This document shows positions 1 to 8,777 of a stretch of DNA of 61,238 bases, piece after piece. The stretch spans positions 1 through 61,238 of the forward strand of contig JAIMKU010000005.1 of assembly GCA_020692235.1 (NCBI GenBank), in the 5' to 3' direction. A model generated the notes under the pieces. It did not search any database, was not told the DNA's origin, and saw nothing but the letters and a program-made list of their open reading frames with translations. Position numbers and translations under genes: made by a program. Numbering within the stretch: the first letter of the stretch is position 1; each line of letters starts with the position of its first letter. Source of the DNA: Hydrogenophilus sp. (GTDB lineage: Bacteria > Pseudomonadota > Gammaproteobacteria > Burkholderiales > Thiobacillaceae).

Positions 1-511
1 TACCGTTCAGACTCATACCATGTTGGAAAAGACTCAATATTTCAACCGCTTCCTCGCCAGCCCATACTTTGCCCTTGCCATGCTGCAAACGCAGGAAGGG
101 ATAGGGTCTGCCGTATTTCTGGTTTTTTCGCCGTTGCTTCAACACCTCCGACTCAACAAAGGGGCGCCCATCATCATCCAAGTTGATGGACAGTTCATAA
201 GTGATTGGCCTCTCACCCTTGGCTTCGCGGTAATAGATTTCGAATTGGACCGGCTCATCCGTACCAAGGGAACGCATGCGCTCGAAACCGCCGCGCTGCT
301 TGGCATCACAGGCTGTTTCCACGTCTGTCGAAAGACAATCGGCAACAAAGCCGAAAGCATCGAATAGAGTGCTCTTTCCTGCGCCATTCTTTCCAATTAC
401 CACAGTGAACGGTGTCAACGGCTCGCCGCTCTGCTGGGTAGAAAGTCGGCCCAGCGTTACGTCGTGTAATGCACGGTAATTCCTGACTCGAAATCCCTCG
501 ATCAAAACCAT
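1..511 (-). CDS. AAA family ATPase (RecF/SMC-like P-loop), N-terminal part, runs off the window
   Basis: The minus strand from ATG 509-511 stays open to base 1, so at least 170 residues are present and the C-terminus is missing. The N-terminus (MVLIEGFRVRNYRAL) is the usual opening of RecF/OLD-like ATPases. It is followed by a Walker A motif, GKNGAGKST, at about residues 42-50. The Walker B and D-loop parts would lie outside the window. The start codon lies inside the last codons of the methyltransferase gene (10-nt overlap, 502-511), so the two are probably translationally coupled. From memory, ATPases with this layout often form two-gene defence modules with a small partner downstream, but no partner is visible here. 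ATPase call is firm; a defence role is inferred from position. Confidence 0.85.
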   Translation of the reverse strand, partial: MVLIEGFRVRNYRALHDVTLGRLSTQQSGEPLTPFTVVIGKNGAGKSTLFDAFGFVADCLSTDVETACDAKQRGGFERMRSLGTDEPVQFEIYYREAKGERPITYELSINLDDDGRPFVESEVLKQRRKNQKYGRPYPFLRLQHGKGKVWAGEEAVEILSLFQHGMSLNG

Positions 512-3399
512 GGTTTCATCCTCATATCTTGCTGTTGACGTTCCCCCACCTTGAACACCTTCATCACCTCATCCCCCAGGTGATTGATGACCTTCACCGC
601 AATCCGCCCTGACTTGGGTTTGTCGAATGGCCGCGACGTGTCGCTGTTCAGTGTAGCCCAGGCTTCCTCGTTGATCTCGGCTTTCAGCGTGGTCTTCAGA
701 GCCTTGTAGGGATCGTTGGCGCCGAGGAAGTAGGCGTGTCGGACGAAGAAGGATTCCATATTGTAGTCGGTGTCGATGAACCAGCAGGCGATGCCTTCGG
801 CACCGTCACTGCGGACTTCGCCGGTGTTGGGGTGGAAGACATCGACGCCGTTGACCTTGACGCGCACCTGACCGCCATCGGCTTCCAGGATGTCGATATC
901 GGGTTCGCCGAAGATCACGAACAGGTTGCCCTTGCCGGTGTTCTTGAGGTCTTCGGCCATGTGCAGGTTGGCGTTCATTCGGGCCTTGAGCACGGGGATG
1001 CGGCCAAGCTTATTGAACTCGGATGAATGGGCGTCGTAGTTGAAGGCACAGGCGATGAGCACGTCGAAATCGGCGTCGCCGGCCTCGCGCGCCGCTTCCA
1101 CCAGGTCGGGGCGGGAAACGGTGCCGAATTCGGGGCCGATGAAGATGACGGCGCGTTTTTCACCCCCGGCATCTTCATAGCGACCCTCGGCGCAGACTAG
1201 GTTGCCCGGCCAGGGGGTCAGCGCGGTGAAGCTGATCCGGTCTTCCTTGTGGGCCTGCTGCACGCCGGCGGTCTTGAGGTTTTCCAGGATCATCTGCACG
1301 AAATCGCGTTCTTCCCCATAGCCCGGTTCCGGTTCGGCGGCCCGGTCGATTAGTTCGTCGTTTTCATCGACGCCCAGCACGCGGTGGGGCGAGAGGCTCT
1401 CGACGGTGAAGGGGCCTGCCACGCGGACACACTTCTTGTCGTCGTAGGGTTTGTCGTAGAGGTATTCGAACTCAGCCTTGGCTGCAATAGAGGCGTCGAT
1501 TTCCTTCTGCCGGGCGATGCGGGCCTGCCACCAATCGGTGTGGAGTTTTCGAGCGGAATCCGGCCATTTGGCGTCGGCGTCGCGGGGGATTTCCCATTCC
1601 TGCCACACCAACGATTCGTCATTCCCGCGCACGTGGGAATCCAGGTCTTTTGCTTCTGGATGCCCGCCTTCACGGGCATGACGTGTACGCCCCAGCGCGG
1701 CATTCAACTGTTCGCGCAGCGGTTCCAGCTTCGCCTGCCACTTGTCCCAGATGACATCTATCTCGGCGTTGTTGGCAATGGACTTTAGCGTGATGTGCGG
1801 CACGCGCTCATAGACGAAACCGTGGCGAATGTTGCCTCGCACGGGTTGCGAAGAGGGAGCGGTGCGGGTAATTTCCGCTTTCTTGATCTGGCCTTCGCGA
1901 GAATCGGCCAGTAGGTAATACGGATAGCGAGCACCCATGATACGAGCACGGGCTAGGGCCAGCGCCACGCGCGAAGTGTCGATGGTGATCCAGCGGCGGC
2001 CCCACTGCTCGGCAACGTAGGCTGTGGTGCCGGATCCGCAAGTTGGGTCGAGCACAAGGTCGCCGGGGTCGGTGGCCATGAGCAGGCACCGCTGGATGAC
2101 CTTTGTAGATGTCTGCACCACGTAAACCTTCGGGTCGGCGTAGCCCGACACGATAGTGTCGTCCCAAGAATTGGAGAACGTAACCACCGGATAATCGTCT
2201 GCGTATCGTCTGTATCGCAGGCGCTGCCCGATACCGATTAGTCGTCCCGACATCGCCAGTCGTGGCATTCCAGCTCGGGATGCTTTCCAATGAGTGTTGG
2301 GCGGGAGGCTAAATTCTTGGCACTGATACGAGAAGGGATACGTTCCTGCTTCGCTCGCCCCTTGGGAACTCATGTTGTCCGCCATGAAGCGCGGGTCTTT
2401 TTGCTGAGCAATCTCACGAAGTTCGTCGCTACCCGTGTATTGCGTTTCAAGAAGCGCGCTTCCTTTCTCGGCGAGGGGCTGCCTGTATTTCATGCGCGAG
2501 AGGTCTTTCGCATACCACAGCGCGTAGTCGTAAATGTTCTCCAAGAAGTGGGAGCCGGTTCCCGACGTTTTCTTGAATGCAATGGAGGACACCAGATTTG
2601 TATCCCCAAACACCTCATCCATCACCGCCCGCACCCGGTGCACGTTCTCATCCCCGATCTGCACGAAGATCGACCCGGAATCGGTCAACAAATCCCGCGC
2701 CACAGTCAGCCTGTCGCGCAGGTAGGTCAGGTAGGAATGGATGCCGTCGCGCCAGGTGTCGCGGAAGGCCTTGACCTGTTCCGGCTCGCGGGTGATGTGG
2801 TCGGCCTTGCCGTCCTTGACGTCGCGGCTGGTGGTGGACCACTGGAAGTTGCTGTTGAATTTGATGCCGTAGGGCGGATCGAGGTAGATGCACTGCACCT
2901 GACCGCGCAGGCCTTCGCGTTCGGCCAGGGAGGCCATCACTTGCAGGCTGTCGCCGAGGATCATGCGGTTGGTCCAGTTTTGGTCGTGCTGATAGAACTC
3001 GGTCCTGGCGCTGTCGTCGGGCAGGCCGTTGAAGTCGGCGAACAGGTCGGCCTGAGCCTCGTCGGCCTTCGCGCCCGCTTCGCTGCGGCGGCGCAGGTCG
3101 TCGATCAATACCTTGGGATGCACCTTTTCCTGGATGTAGACCGGCGGCGCATGGACGATGAGGTCGGACCAGTCCTGCTGGTCCTTGCCGCGCCAGACCA
3201 GTTGCGGGCCGAGGTCGCGGTTGCGGCGTTGTTTTTCTTCTTCAAGCCCGGCTGCGCCGCGCGGGTAGGCGACGCGAACGGGCGTCTGCTCGTTCTTCTG
3301 CATCACCGACTGGTACTCGGCGGTGGGGATGTTCTTGCGGGTGGCGTCGTCGTGCTTGAGGGCTTCGACGCTGAGCGGGGTCTTGGGGGCTTTGGCCAT
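502..3399 (-). CDS. mod: Type III restriction-modification DNA methyltransferase (Mod)
   Basis: This 965-residue protein is an N6-adenine or N4-cytosine methyltransferase of the beta class: the catalytic motif DPPY (about residue 173) precedes the SAM-binding motif LDPTCGSGTT (about residue 449). The length and the N-terminal block (VKVHPKVL-type text, LFADFNGLPDD) fit Mod subunits of type III systems, which set target specificity for both modification and cleavage. Residues about 573-595 (RHAREGGHPEAKDLDSHVRG) are encoded by a palindromic repeat inserted in frame. The gene starts 2 nt after the BRO-N gene stop, with an AAGGA ribosome binding site inside that gene, and its end overlaps the next ATPase gene. 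Identification is firm; whether the repeat impairs function is unknown. Confidence 0.93.
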   Translation of the reverse strand: MAKAPKTPLSVEALKHDDATRKNIPTAEYQSVMQKNEQTPVRVAYPRGAAGLEEEKQRRNRDLGPQLVWRGKDQQDWSDLIVHAPPVYIQEKVHPKVLIDDLRRRSEAGAKADEAQADLFADFNGLPDDSARTEFYQHDQNWTNRMILGDSLQVMASLAEREGLRGQVQCIYLDPPYGIKFNSNFQWSTTSRDVKDGKADHITREPEQVKAFRDTWRDGIHSYLTYLRDRLTVARDLLTDSGSIFVQIGDENVHRVRAVMDEVFGDTNLVSSIAFKKTSGTGSHFLENIYDYALWYAKDLSRMKYRQPLAEKGSALLETQYTGSDELREIAQQKDPRFMADNMSSQGASEAGTYPFSYQCQEFSLPPNTHWKASRAGMPRLAMSGRLIGIGQRLRYRRYADDYPVVTFSNSWDDTIVSGYADPKVYVVQTSTKVIQRCLLMATDPGDLVLDPTCGSGTTAYVAEQWGRRWITIDTSRVALALARARIMGARYPYYLLADSREGQIKKAEITRTAPSSQPVRGNIRHGFVYERVPHITLKSIANNAEIDVIWDKWQAKLEPLREQLNAALGRTRHAREGGHPEAKDLDSHVRGNDESLVWQEWEIPRDADAKWPDSARKLHTDWWQARIARQKEIDASIAAKAEFEYLYDKPYDDKKCVRVAGPFTVESLSPHRVLGVDENDELIDRAAEPEPGYGEERDFVQMILENLKTAGVQQAHKEDRISFTALTPWPGNLVCAEGRYEDAGGEKRAVIFIGPEFGTVSRPDLVEAAREAGDADFDVLIACAFNYDAHSSEFNKLGRIPVLKARMNANLHMAEDLKNTGKGNLFVIFGEPDIDILEADGGQVRVKVNGVDVFHPNTGEVRSDGAEGIACWFIDTDYNMESFFVRHAYFLGANDPYKALKTTLKAEINEEAWATLNSDTSRPFDKPKSGRIAVKVINHLGDEVMKVFKVGERQQQDMRMKPWF
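1617..1683. repeat. dRS3-like imperfect palindromic repeat inside mod
   Basis: The two arms are CGTCATTCCCGCGCACGTGG and the inverse of CTGGATGCCCGCC...GGGCATGACG; together they form an imperfect palindrome of about 67 bp. The left arm contains ATTCCC-N8-GGGAAT, the dRS3 consensus known from Neisseria and found in many proteobacteria, usually between genes. Here it is read through in frame by mod and adds about 23 residues. Confidence 0.8.
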
Positions 3400-3401
3400 G
3401 C

Positions 3402-4250
3402 TCAGTTTTCCTTCTTGTTCAGCTTCTTGCGCACTACGGCTTCTGGCAGGGATTTGTAGTTTTCCGGGCTGGCAACACGCTTGCCGGATTTCTTCTCCAG
3501 GTCACGGCGCGCCCGTCCGGCCACGGCACCACCCGCCACGGCCGTATTGCGGTTTTCGACATAGCCCTGCGCGTCTTTGTTGCGTGCAATCTCGGTGGTG
3601 GAGGCTTCACCCAGCATGGTGAAGATCAATTCCAGATCATTCATATGGTCGCGCAGATTGTCTGCCGGTTTGTCGAGGCTTTTGAATGCCTTGTATTCGG
3701 CGGGGGTCATGCCGAACGTGGCGCGGCTGATTTCAGCGGTGAGGATGGAGTATTCGCGCTGCTCCTTCACGCCGCGTTTTTTCCATTCGTTGGTCAATTC
3801 GTCGCGGATGGCGATGCCGCGCACGCGCTTTTCGATCCATTCTTCGCTGTAGCCCTTGGCCTTGTATAGCTCGCGCATCCGTGCGGTGGCCAGTTCGGGA
3901 TTTTCGATTTCTTCGAGCCGCTCGTAACCCACCTTGGCCAGCCAGCGTTTGAAGGGTTCGGCCTTGGATGAGGGTATGGATTGGATGATGCGGAGCAAGC
4001 CTTCGGCATTGGCACATTGTGTTTTTCTACGTTTTCCGTCGGGTGCCAATAACTCAAGGGGGGGACAGATTGTCCCCCAGTTGGTGTTCAACTCTGGCTC
4101 GCGTTTGCGCATCTTTTTGATGTAGTCACGGACATTGGCGGAGTCGGTCAGCGCATGAACCACGTCGGCCACCGAAAAATACCACTTGCCATCCGCTTCG
4201 TTCCAGACCGAGCGAATCTGTGCGGATTCGAACAGTTTGATGTTGCTCAT
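3402..4250 (-). CDS. BRO-N domain / DinD-like protein inside the type III RM operon
   Basis: This protein has 282 residues. The N-terminus (about residues 8-110: WYFSVADVVHALTDSANVRD) is a BRO-N (phage antirepressor-like) DNA-binding domain. The C-terminal half (about 190-260) reads LRDHMNDLELIFTMLGEAST followed by EIARNKDAQG, the conserved part of DNA-damage-inducible protein D-like proteins. The start ATG overlaps the stop of res by 4 nt (ATGA, 4247-4250) and mod follows after 2 nt, so it is translated as part of one operon. Its biochemical role is not known; a regulator or sensor of DNA damage or phage is an inference from the domain and context. Confidence 0.8.
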   Translation of the reverse strand: MSNIKLFESAQIRSVWNEADGKWYFSVADVVHALTDSANVRDYIKKMRKREPELNTNWGTICPPLELLAPDGKRRKTQCANAEGLLRIIQSIPSSKAEPFKRWLAKVGYERLEEIENPELATARMRELYKAKGYSEEWIEKRVRGIAIRDELTNEWKKRGVKEQREYSILTAEISRATFGMTPAEYKAFKSLDKPADNLRDHMNDLELIFTMLGEASTTEIARNKDAQGYVENRNTAVAGGAVAGRARRDLEKKSGKRVASPENYKSLPEAVVRKKLNKKEN

Positions 4251-7200
4251 GATGTTTTTTCTCCCTGCACCAAGACATCAATCATCTTGTTGAACTCGGC
4301 TTCGACCTTGGCTTCGAACTCGTGCTGCATCTGGTAGACCTCGGTGAATTCGGCGAAGGCCCAGCGGCCGTATTGTTTGAGGTTGTTCACGCCCGGCACC
4401 CAGTAGGTTTCCATGGTGGTCTTCTTCTCCTTGGCGTCTTCGCGCCGATAGCCTTTGACCTCGACCACAAGATGCAACAGATCATCGTCGCCGTGGCCGT
4501 CATCCACCAGGACGATAAAGTCGGGCAGGTAGGTGCGCATCTCGGAACCGTAACGGTAGGGCACTTCCAGACCGAGGTTGTGGTTCTTCACATAGGCCTT
4601 CACGCGCGGGTGGGTCTCGGCCACGCGGCAGAATTCGCCTTCCCAGCCGCTGTCCAGCACGATCCAGTTGATATGGCAGCGGCGCGAGTCGGTTTGCCAG
4701 CGGTCCTTTTTCGAGGTGTTGAAGTTGACGTGGGCGGTGGTGCCGGTGGGGTTGTAGGAGTCAAGCACGGCCTTGATGGGGCGCTCGCCTATCAGTGCGC
4801 GGGTGATGCCGGCGGTAATGCGCTCGCAGGCCATGTCGGCGAGGGACTGATACATGAGTTGGGCCGGATAGGTGTCGCCCTTGCACACCAGACAGGTGTC
4901 CAGCCATTGTTTGGCGATGCGTTTCAACTGGCCGAACAGGTAGAGCTTGGGTTCCTCGCCAGGGTCGCGCCACTTGGTATAGATCAGCCGCTGGGTGAGG
5001 TGGAACAGCAGCGTGGAGTGGCGCATGTCGCCGGTATGGACAAGGCTGAGGTTGACGCCTTCACCAATGATTCCTTCGGTACGGGTGATGGAAGGGCCGA
5101 CCAGTTCTGGCGTCAGTTCCAGGATGGAGTCGTCGTTGAACTCGGCGCAGAGTCGCTCTTCCGGCAGTTCCACCCGGTAGCCCTGGACCCGGGGAAAGCG
5201 AATCTCCAGCGGGTCGCGGTCCGGGCGGATGGCCTTGACGTGGATGGTTTTGCGCGGCGGCTGCGGTGGCGCGACCACGGGCTTGGCGGTGAAGTCGAAG
5301 GGGATGCCAAGGACATCGGCGTATTCGACGTTGAACAGGCCGTCTTCATTCAAATCGTAGGACTGGCGGCGTAAGGCGCGGCCGATGACCTGTTCGCACA
5401 GCAACTGGGTGCCGAAGGCGCGCACGCCCAGGACATGGGTCACGGTGCTAGCGTCCCAGCCTTCGGTGAGCATGGATACCGAGACGACACAACGAATGGA
5501 GTCACCCAGCCGGCCGGCCTTACCGACGGTGTTCATGACCTCGCGCAGCAAGTCCTGGTCGGTGATGTTATCGGCTGAGCGGGGATCGCCGGTGCGCTCG
5601 ATAATTTCACGGCGAAAGCGCTCGATTTCGTCAGAGGCCATCCCCCGGAAGTTGTCGTCCAGGGCTTCGCTGGACTCCAGTTGCTCGCTGTCGATGAGCA
5701 GGGTATTGGGGCGTCCGAGTGGGTTGCCGTGTTCATCGAAGTTGCGGAACAGTGGGAGGCGGCCGTTCTCCAGCGTGGTGGTGTCATCGTCGTTTTGTCG
5801 CTGGAAGCCGGAGATGTAGTCGTACACCAACTTGGAGGTGGAGGTGTTGTTGCAGACCACAATGAAGCAGGGCGGCACTTTGATTCCGGCCTGCTCCCAC
5901 AGGTCATAGGTTTTCTTGTAGTGGCCGTAGAGGGCTTCGAGGGCGGTTTGCAATCGGGTCGGCAACTTGAGCGGATCGAGCCCCTCGGCCTTGCCGCGCC
6001 CCTTCTTTGGCATGTCCTTGCGGATGTGCTCCCAGAGATTACGGAACACGGGTACTTCCGCGCCGGGGATGTTGTCGGCCACCGGCACGCGCGGCAGTTT
6101 GACGATGCCGCACTCGATGGCGTCCATCAGCGAGAAGTCGCTCATGGTCCAAGGGAACAGGGTGCCCTCGGCATAGCCGGAGCCGCGCAGAAAGAAGGGG
6201 GTGGCGGACAAGTCGAAGACACGCGCCAGACCGAGCTAGCGATTGATCGCTTCCAGGCCGGATATCCACAGACGGGCGGCTTCGTTGTTCTGTTCGGCTT
6301 CCTTTTTTTCTTCGCCCTTCAGGTCGCCGAGGCCATCCTCTTTGGCGTTGGGCTTCTCACGGTAGCAGTGGTGGGCTTCGTCGTTGATGACCAGGATGTT
6401 CTTCAGGCCCATCAGGTCGGGCATGACCCGCTGGATCATCTGGCCTTCTGTTTCCTGGGTGTCGAGTGGCTCGCCGCCGCGCCCTTGCAGCAGCAGCCGG
6501 CCGCCCTTGGAAAGCGGCAGGCGCTCGCGCAACTTGAAGGCGTGATAGTTGGTGATGACGATCTTGGCGCGTTCCAGGTCGCCCATCATGTCGCCCGGCA
6601 CCAGCTCGCGGCTGAGGTAGTAACTGTCCGGGTCGTTGGGCTGGAGCACGCGCAGGCGGTCCTTGATGGTCAGGCCAGGCGCGACGATCAGGAAACCACG
6701 GGTGAACTTCCTGCTGCCGGGGCGCCGTACCGCGTTGATGGTCTGCCAGGCGATGAGCATCGCCATGACCGTGGTCTTGCCGGCGCCGGTGGCGAGCTTG
6801 AGGGCCAGGCGCATCAGTTCCGGGTTGGCGTCGTTGTTGGCGTTGGCCAGGTGCTCAAGAAACCGCTCGCCCGACTTGCCCAACTGGGGAACGACCTCGG
6901 TCAACCAGATCGCGGTCTCAACCGCCTCCACCTGGCAAAAAAAGGGACGGATGCCGCTGAACTTGTGCTGCCGCCAGTGTTGCAGAAGTCGGGCGGTTTC
7001 CGGCGATACCCGCCAGTCGTTGGGGCTCTGGATGCCGCGCCACTTGTTCACCTCCTGGCGGACGGCGTTGATCATGGACGCGGTTTTTTCGTATTCCTGT
7101 GCCTGAGTGGAGAGCCCATCGCCTTCGTCGTCGAGGAGAAGCGAGGCTTGCACCGCCTGGCCTTTGCGTTTCTTCGGCTTGGGGATCGGGGTGATGAACT

Positions 7201-7324
7201 CAGCGCGACGGCGGCGATCTGTAACCTGCTGGGTCGGTTGCCCCTGTGCATCGAGTTCCCAGTGTCGAGCTGGATAATCGTAGGGCGAATTGAGAATGGG
7301 GTGTTCGAAGAATTGGTTGTCCAT
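4247..7324 (-). pseudogene. res: Type III restriction enzyme Res, interrupted by one in-frame TAG
   Basis: This is the helicase-nuclease subunit of a type III restriction enzyme, about 1025 codons. Walker A (LATGAGKTT) lies about 185 codons in and the DEAH box (VINDEAHHC) about 319. The frame then hits TAG at 6236-6238 and continues unbroken in the same frame with LGLARVFDLSATPFF (helicase motif III). Near the C-terminus PDFIVLV...VVEVKG is the PD-(D/E)XK nuclease core. No frameshift is involved: one codon, possibly AAG (Lys), became TAG. The start is probably ATG 7322-7324 (MDNQFFEHPILNSPY); an upstream GTG at 7343-7345 is also open. The gene is likely inactive unless the stop is suppressed or is a sequencing error. 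Confidence 0.88.
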
Positions 7325-7562
7325 TGCGAAGGTACGAATCGCCACCCTGATGTCTATGTATGCTTACTTTGTAACGACATTCTACTTGCAAGCCACGTGC
7401 TTTGTCTGTTTCTCAAAGTAGCAGCAGACCGTACTGGTTTTCGCCGCCTTGGTGAGCCCGATCAGCCCCCGCGGCACGCCTGCGAAGGGGCCGGGCGATT
7501 GCCGTTGACTTAGCCTATCCACCCCGCGTTTCTGAGCGTGGGCGTGGGGAGGATGGGCCAGT

Positions 7563-7590
7563 CCGAGGGCCGCATTTATGCGGCCCTCGG
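7563..7590. repeat. Strong hairpin, 13-bp perfect stem
   Basis: CCGAGGGCCGCAT is followed after TT by its exact complement ATGCGGCCCTCGG. A T7 run begins about 12 nt later (7602), so on the plus strand it could act as a terminator, although the gap is long for one. Confidence 0.6.
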
Positions 7591-7805
7591 ATTCCGGAGC
7601 CTTTTTTTGACTCTGGAACGGTCCAGGCGGCCGCCTGGTGGGGTGGGTGGGGCGAATCCATCCAAAACGCAGGGCGCTTGGCGCCAAAAGTGGGCGGTCG
7701 GGATGGATTTTGGGGCGAAGCCCGGGCTCCAAGCAGCGCGCTGTTTCCGTCCTCAAGGAAGCTGCCGATAGGCAGCTCGGCGAAGCCGCGGGGAGCCCCC
7801 GCAAG

Positions 7806-7914
7806 GGAATAGCACCGGAGGTGCCCAGCGCAGGTCGAAGGCCGGAGGTGGCTGGGCTTGGAGCGGTACGCGACGCCCAGACACAGGGACTGGAATAGCG
7901 CCGCAGGTGCCCAG
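7806..7914. repeat. Two copies of a 23-nt motif in nested hairpins
   Basis: GGAATAGCACCGGAGGTGCC (+CAG) at 7806-7828 recurs at 7892-7914 as GGAATAGCGCCGCAGGTGCC (+CAG), with two mismatches. Between and around them are inverted repeats (GCCCAGC at 7823 with GCTGGGC at 7851; CAGGGACTGG at 7884 with CCAGTCCTG at 7911). Function unknown. Confidence 0.6.
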
Positions 7915-8049
7915 TCCTGCCGTTCAGACCTGTCTATTGGGGAATTTTCCAGATAGACAGCACGGTAGACACGACACTTTCCCTATACGTGACAGACAAT
8001 GTTGCCTGACACGGAGAAACAAAATAGGGAAAGGACACAAGGGGGGGGA

Positions 8050-8284
8050 ATGAGCGACTTTGACACCAAAATCGCGGGCAACCGGGAGGGTCAAGCCAAG
8101 ACTAAGGCTGAACACTCCAAGGACTTATCGGCAACGCAAGCGGCGCCAAGGGCTCCGATCCGCCAGCTTCGTCCTGAAAGCGACAACCCGGGCTTATCTG
8201 CACGCCCTGCGCGACATCCATCACTGCACCCTGTCCGAAGCAGTGGGCAAATTGGCAGCCCTGGCCTTTGCTCGCTTTCAAACC
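8050..8284 (+). pseudogene. Frameshifted small gene (plasmid/ICE-type), cut off at its 3' end
   Basis: ATG 8050 follows a G-rich ribosome binding site (run of eight G). It opens MSDFDTKIAGNREGQAKTKA, then at about 8116 the protein-like text moves to the next frame (TYRQRKRRQGLRSASFVLKA, then TRAYLHALRDIHHCTLSEAV). One extra G in AAGGACTTAT relative to AAG-ACT-TAT would explain the shift. At about 8284 coherent sequence stops where the opposite-strand integrase remnant begins. Not recognised as a named family; a short DNA-binding protein of a mobile element is a guess from composition and position. Confidence 0.5.
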
Positions 8285-8531
8285 GTTGCTTGGTTTCGTT
8301 GGCCTCGACTTCGCTGTAGGCGATCAGGACTAGATTCTTGTGCGCAACGCTGCGTGTCCGGACCACGTAGTAATTGTCGAGTCTGACAAGCCGGGGCTTG
8401 AGCCCTTGAGACTGCAGTTCCTGGACGTAGCCCTGGATAGCTGTGTCGGCGTTGCGGGCGAAATCTTGGGTGAGGTCGTCCCGGTTCTTGACCGTGACCT
8501 GAACTCGAGAACGGTACTCGATGGATGCCAT
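8273..8531 (-). pseudogene. N-terminal fragment of a site-specific tyrosine integrase
   Basis: ATG 8529-8531 has an AGGAG ribosome binding site 7 nt upstream and opens MASIEYRSRVQVTVKNRDDL. This is the typical N-terminus of tRNA-targeting integrases of betaproteobacterial islands (arm-binding region, about residues 1-80). The family-like text ends near FESEQ at 8273; the catalytic core (RHRY residues) is absent. The gene reads away from tRNA-Pro(CGG), 160 bp from its 3' end, the standard place for an island integrase. The remainder was evidently deleted when the neighbouring small gene fragment was joined to it. Confidence 0.75.
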
Positions 8532-8691
8532 GACTGATGCTCCTGGTTGAGGAACACCGTATAGGCAAAAGCTCGGTGCGCAATTGCGCTCGATGTAGTG
8601 AAGTGGGTCGCTGCCGCCACTAATTTGCCACTGAGTTAGCCCTGAAGCCAACGCGGTTTGTCTTTAAGTGGATGTTTTACAATGGAAAATC

Positions 8692-8768
8692 TGGTCGGGG
8701 TGAGAGGATTCGAACCTCCGGCCTCCACGTCCCGAACGTGGCGCTCTACCAGGCTAAGCTACACCCCG
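8692..8768 (-). tRNA. tRNA-Pro(CGG)
   Basis: On the minus strand the cloverleaf has acceptor CGGGGTG/CACCCCG, discriminator A and encoded CCA, with anticodon loop TTCGGGA (anticodon CGG) on a CCACG/CGTGG stem. It begins only 9 nt after the ispB stop codon, so it is probably processed from the ispB transcript. Its 3' end is the likely attachment site of the island to the left. Confidence 0.95.
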
Positions 8769-8777
8769 AATTTTGCT

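Larger units (their letters stand above)
7346..8049. other. About 700 bp without a convincing gene, rich in hairpins
   Basis: No open frame here has protein-like composition. The stretch holds a 13-bp-stem hairpin (7563-7590) followed by T7, short stems such as GCTGCC-GATA-GGCAGC (7761-7776) and GCACC-GGA-GGTGC (7812-7824), and two copies of a 23-nt motif. It lies between the start of res and the integrase remnant, so it probably contains the res promoter (minus strand) and non-coding parts of the island. Confidence 0.5.

Noticed and set aside
20-367. 115-residue plus-strand ORF at the left edge
   Set aside because: The minus strand here carries a Walker A ATPase open to the edge of the window; the plus ORF has no recognisable features.
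2290-3459. 389-residue plus-strand ORF antisense to mod
   Set aside because: Valine- and glycine-rich mirror of the methyltransferase frame; no ribosome binding site or motif.
6200-6240. Frameshift in res
   Set aside because: The downstream half begins 27 nt after the TAG in the same frame, so it is a nonsense codon and not a frameshift.
5681-7513. 610-residue plus-strand ORF antisense to res
   Set aside because: Shadow of the GC-rich res frame: low-complexity Val/Gly/Ala/Leu text with no domain, while the opposite strand has clear helicase motifs.
7382-7804. 140-residue minus-strand ORF in the hairpin region
   Set aside because: Pro/Arg/Ser-rich composition, spans several perfect hairpins, and has no ribosome binding site; treated as non-coding.
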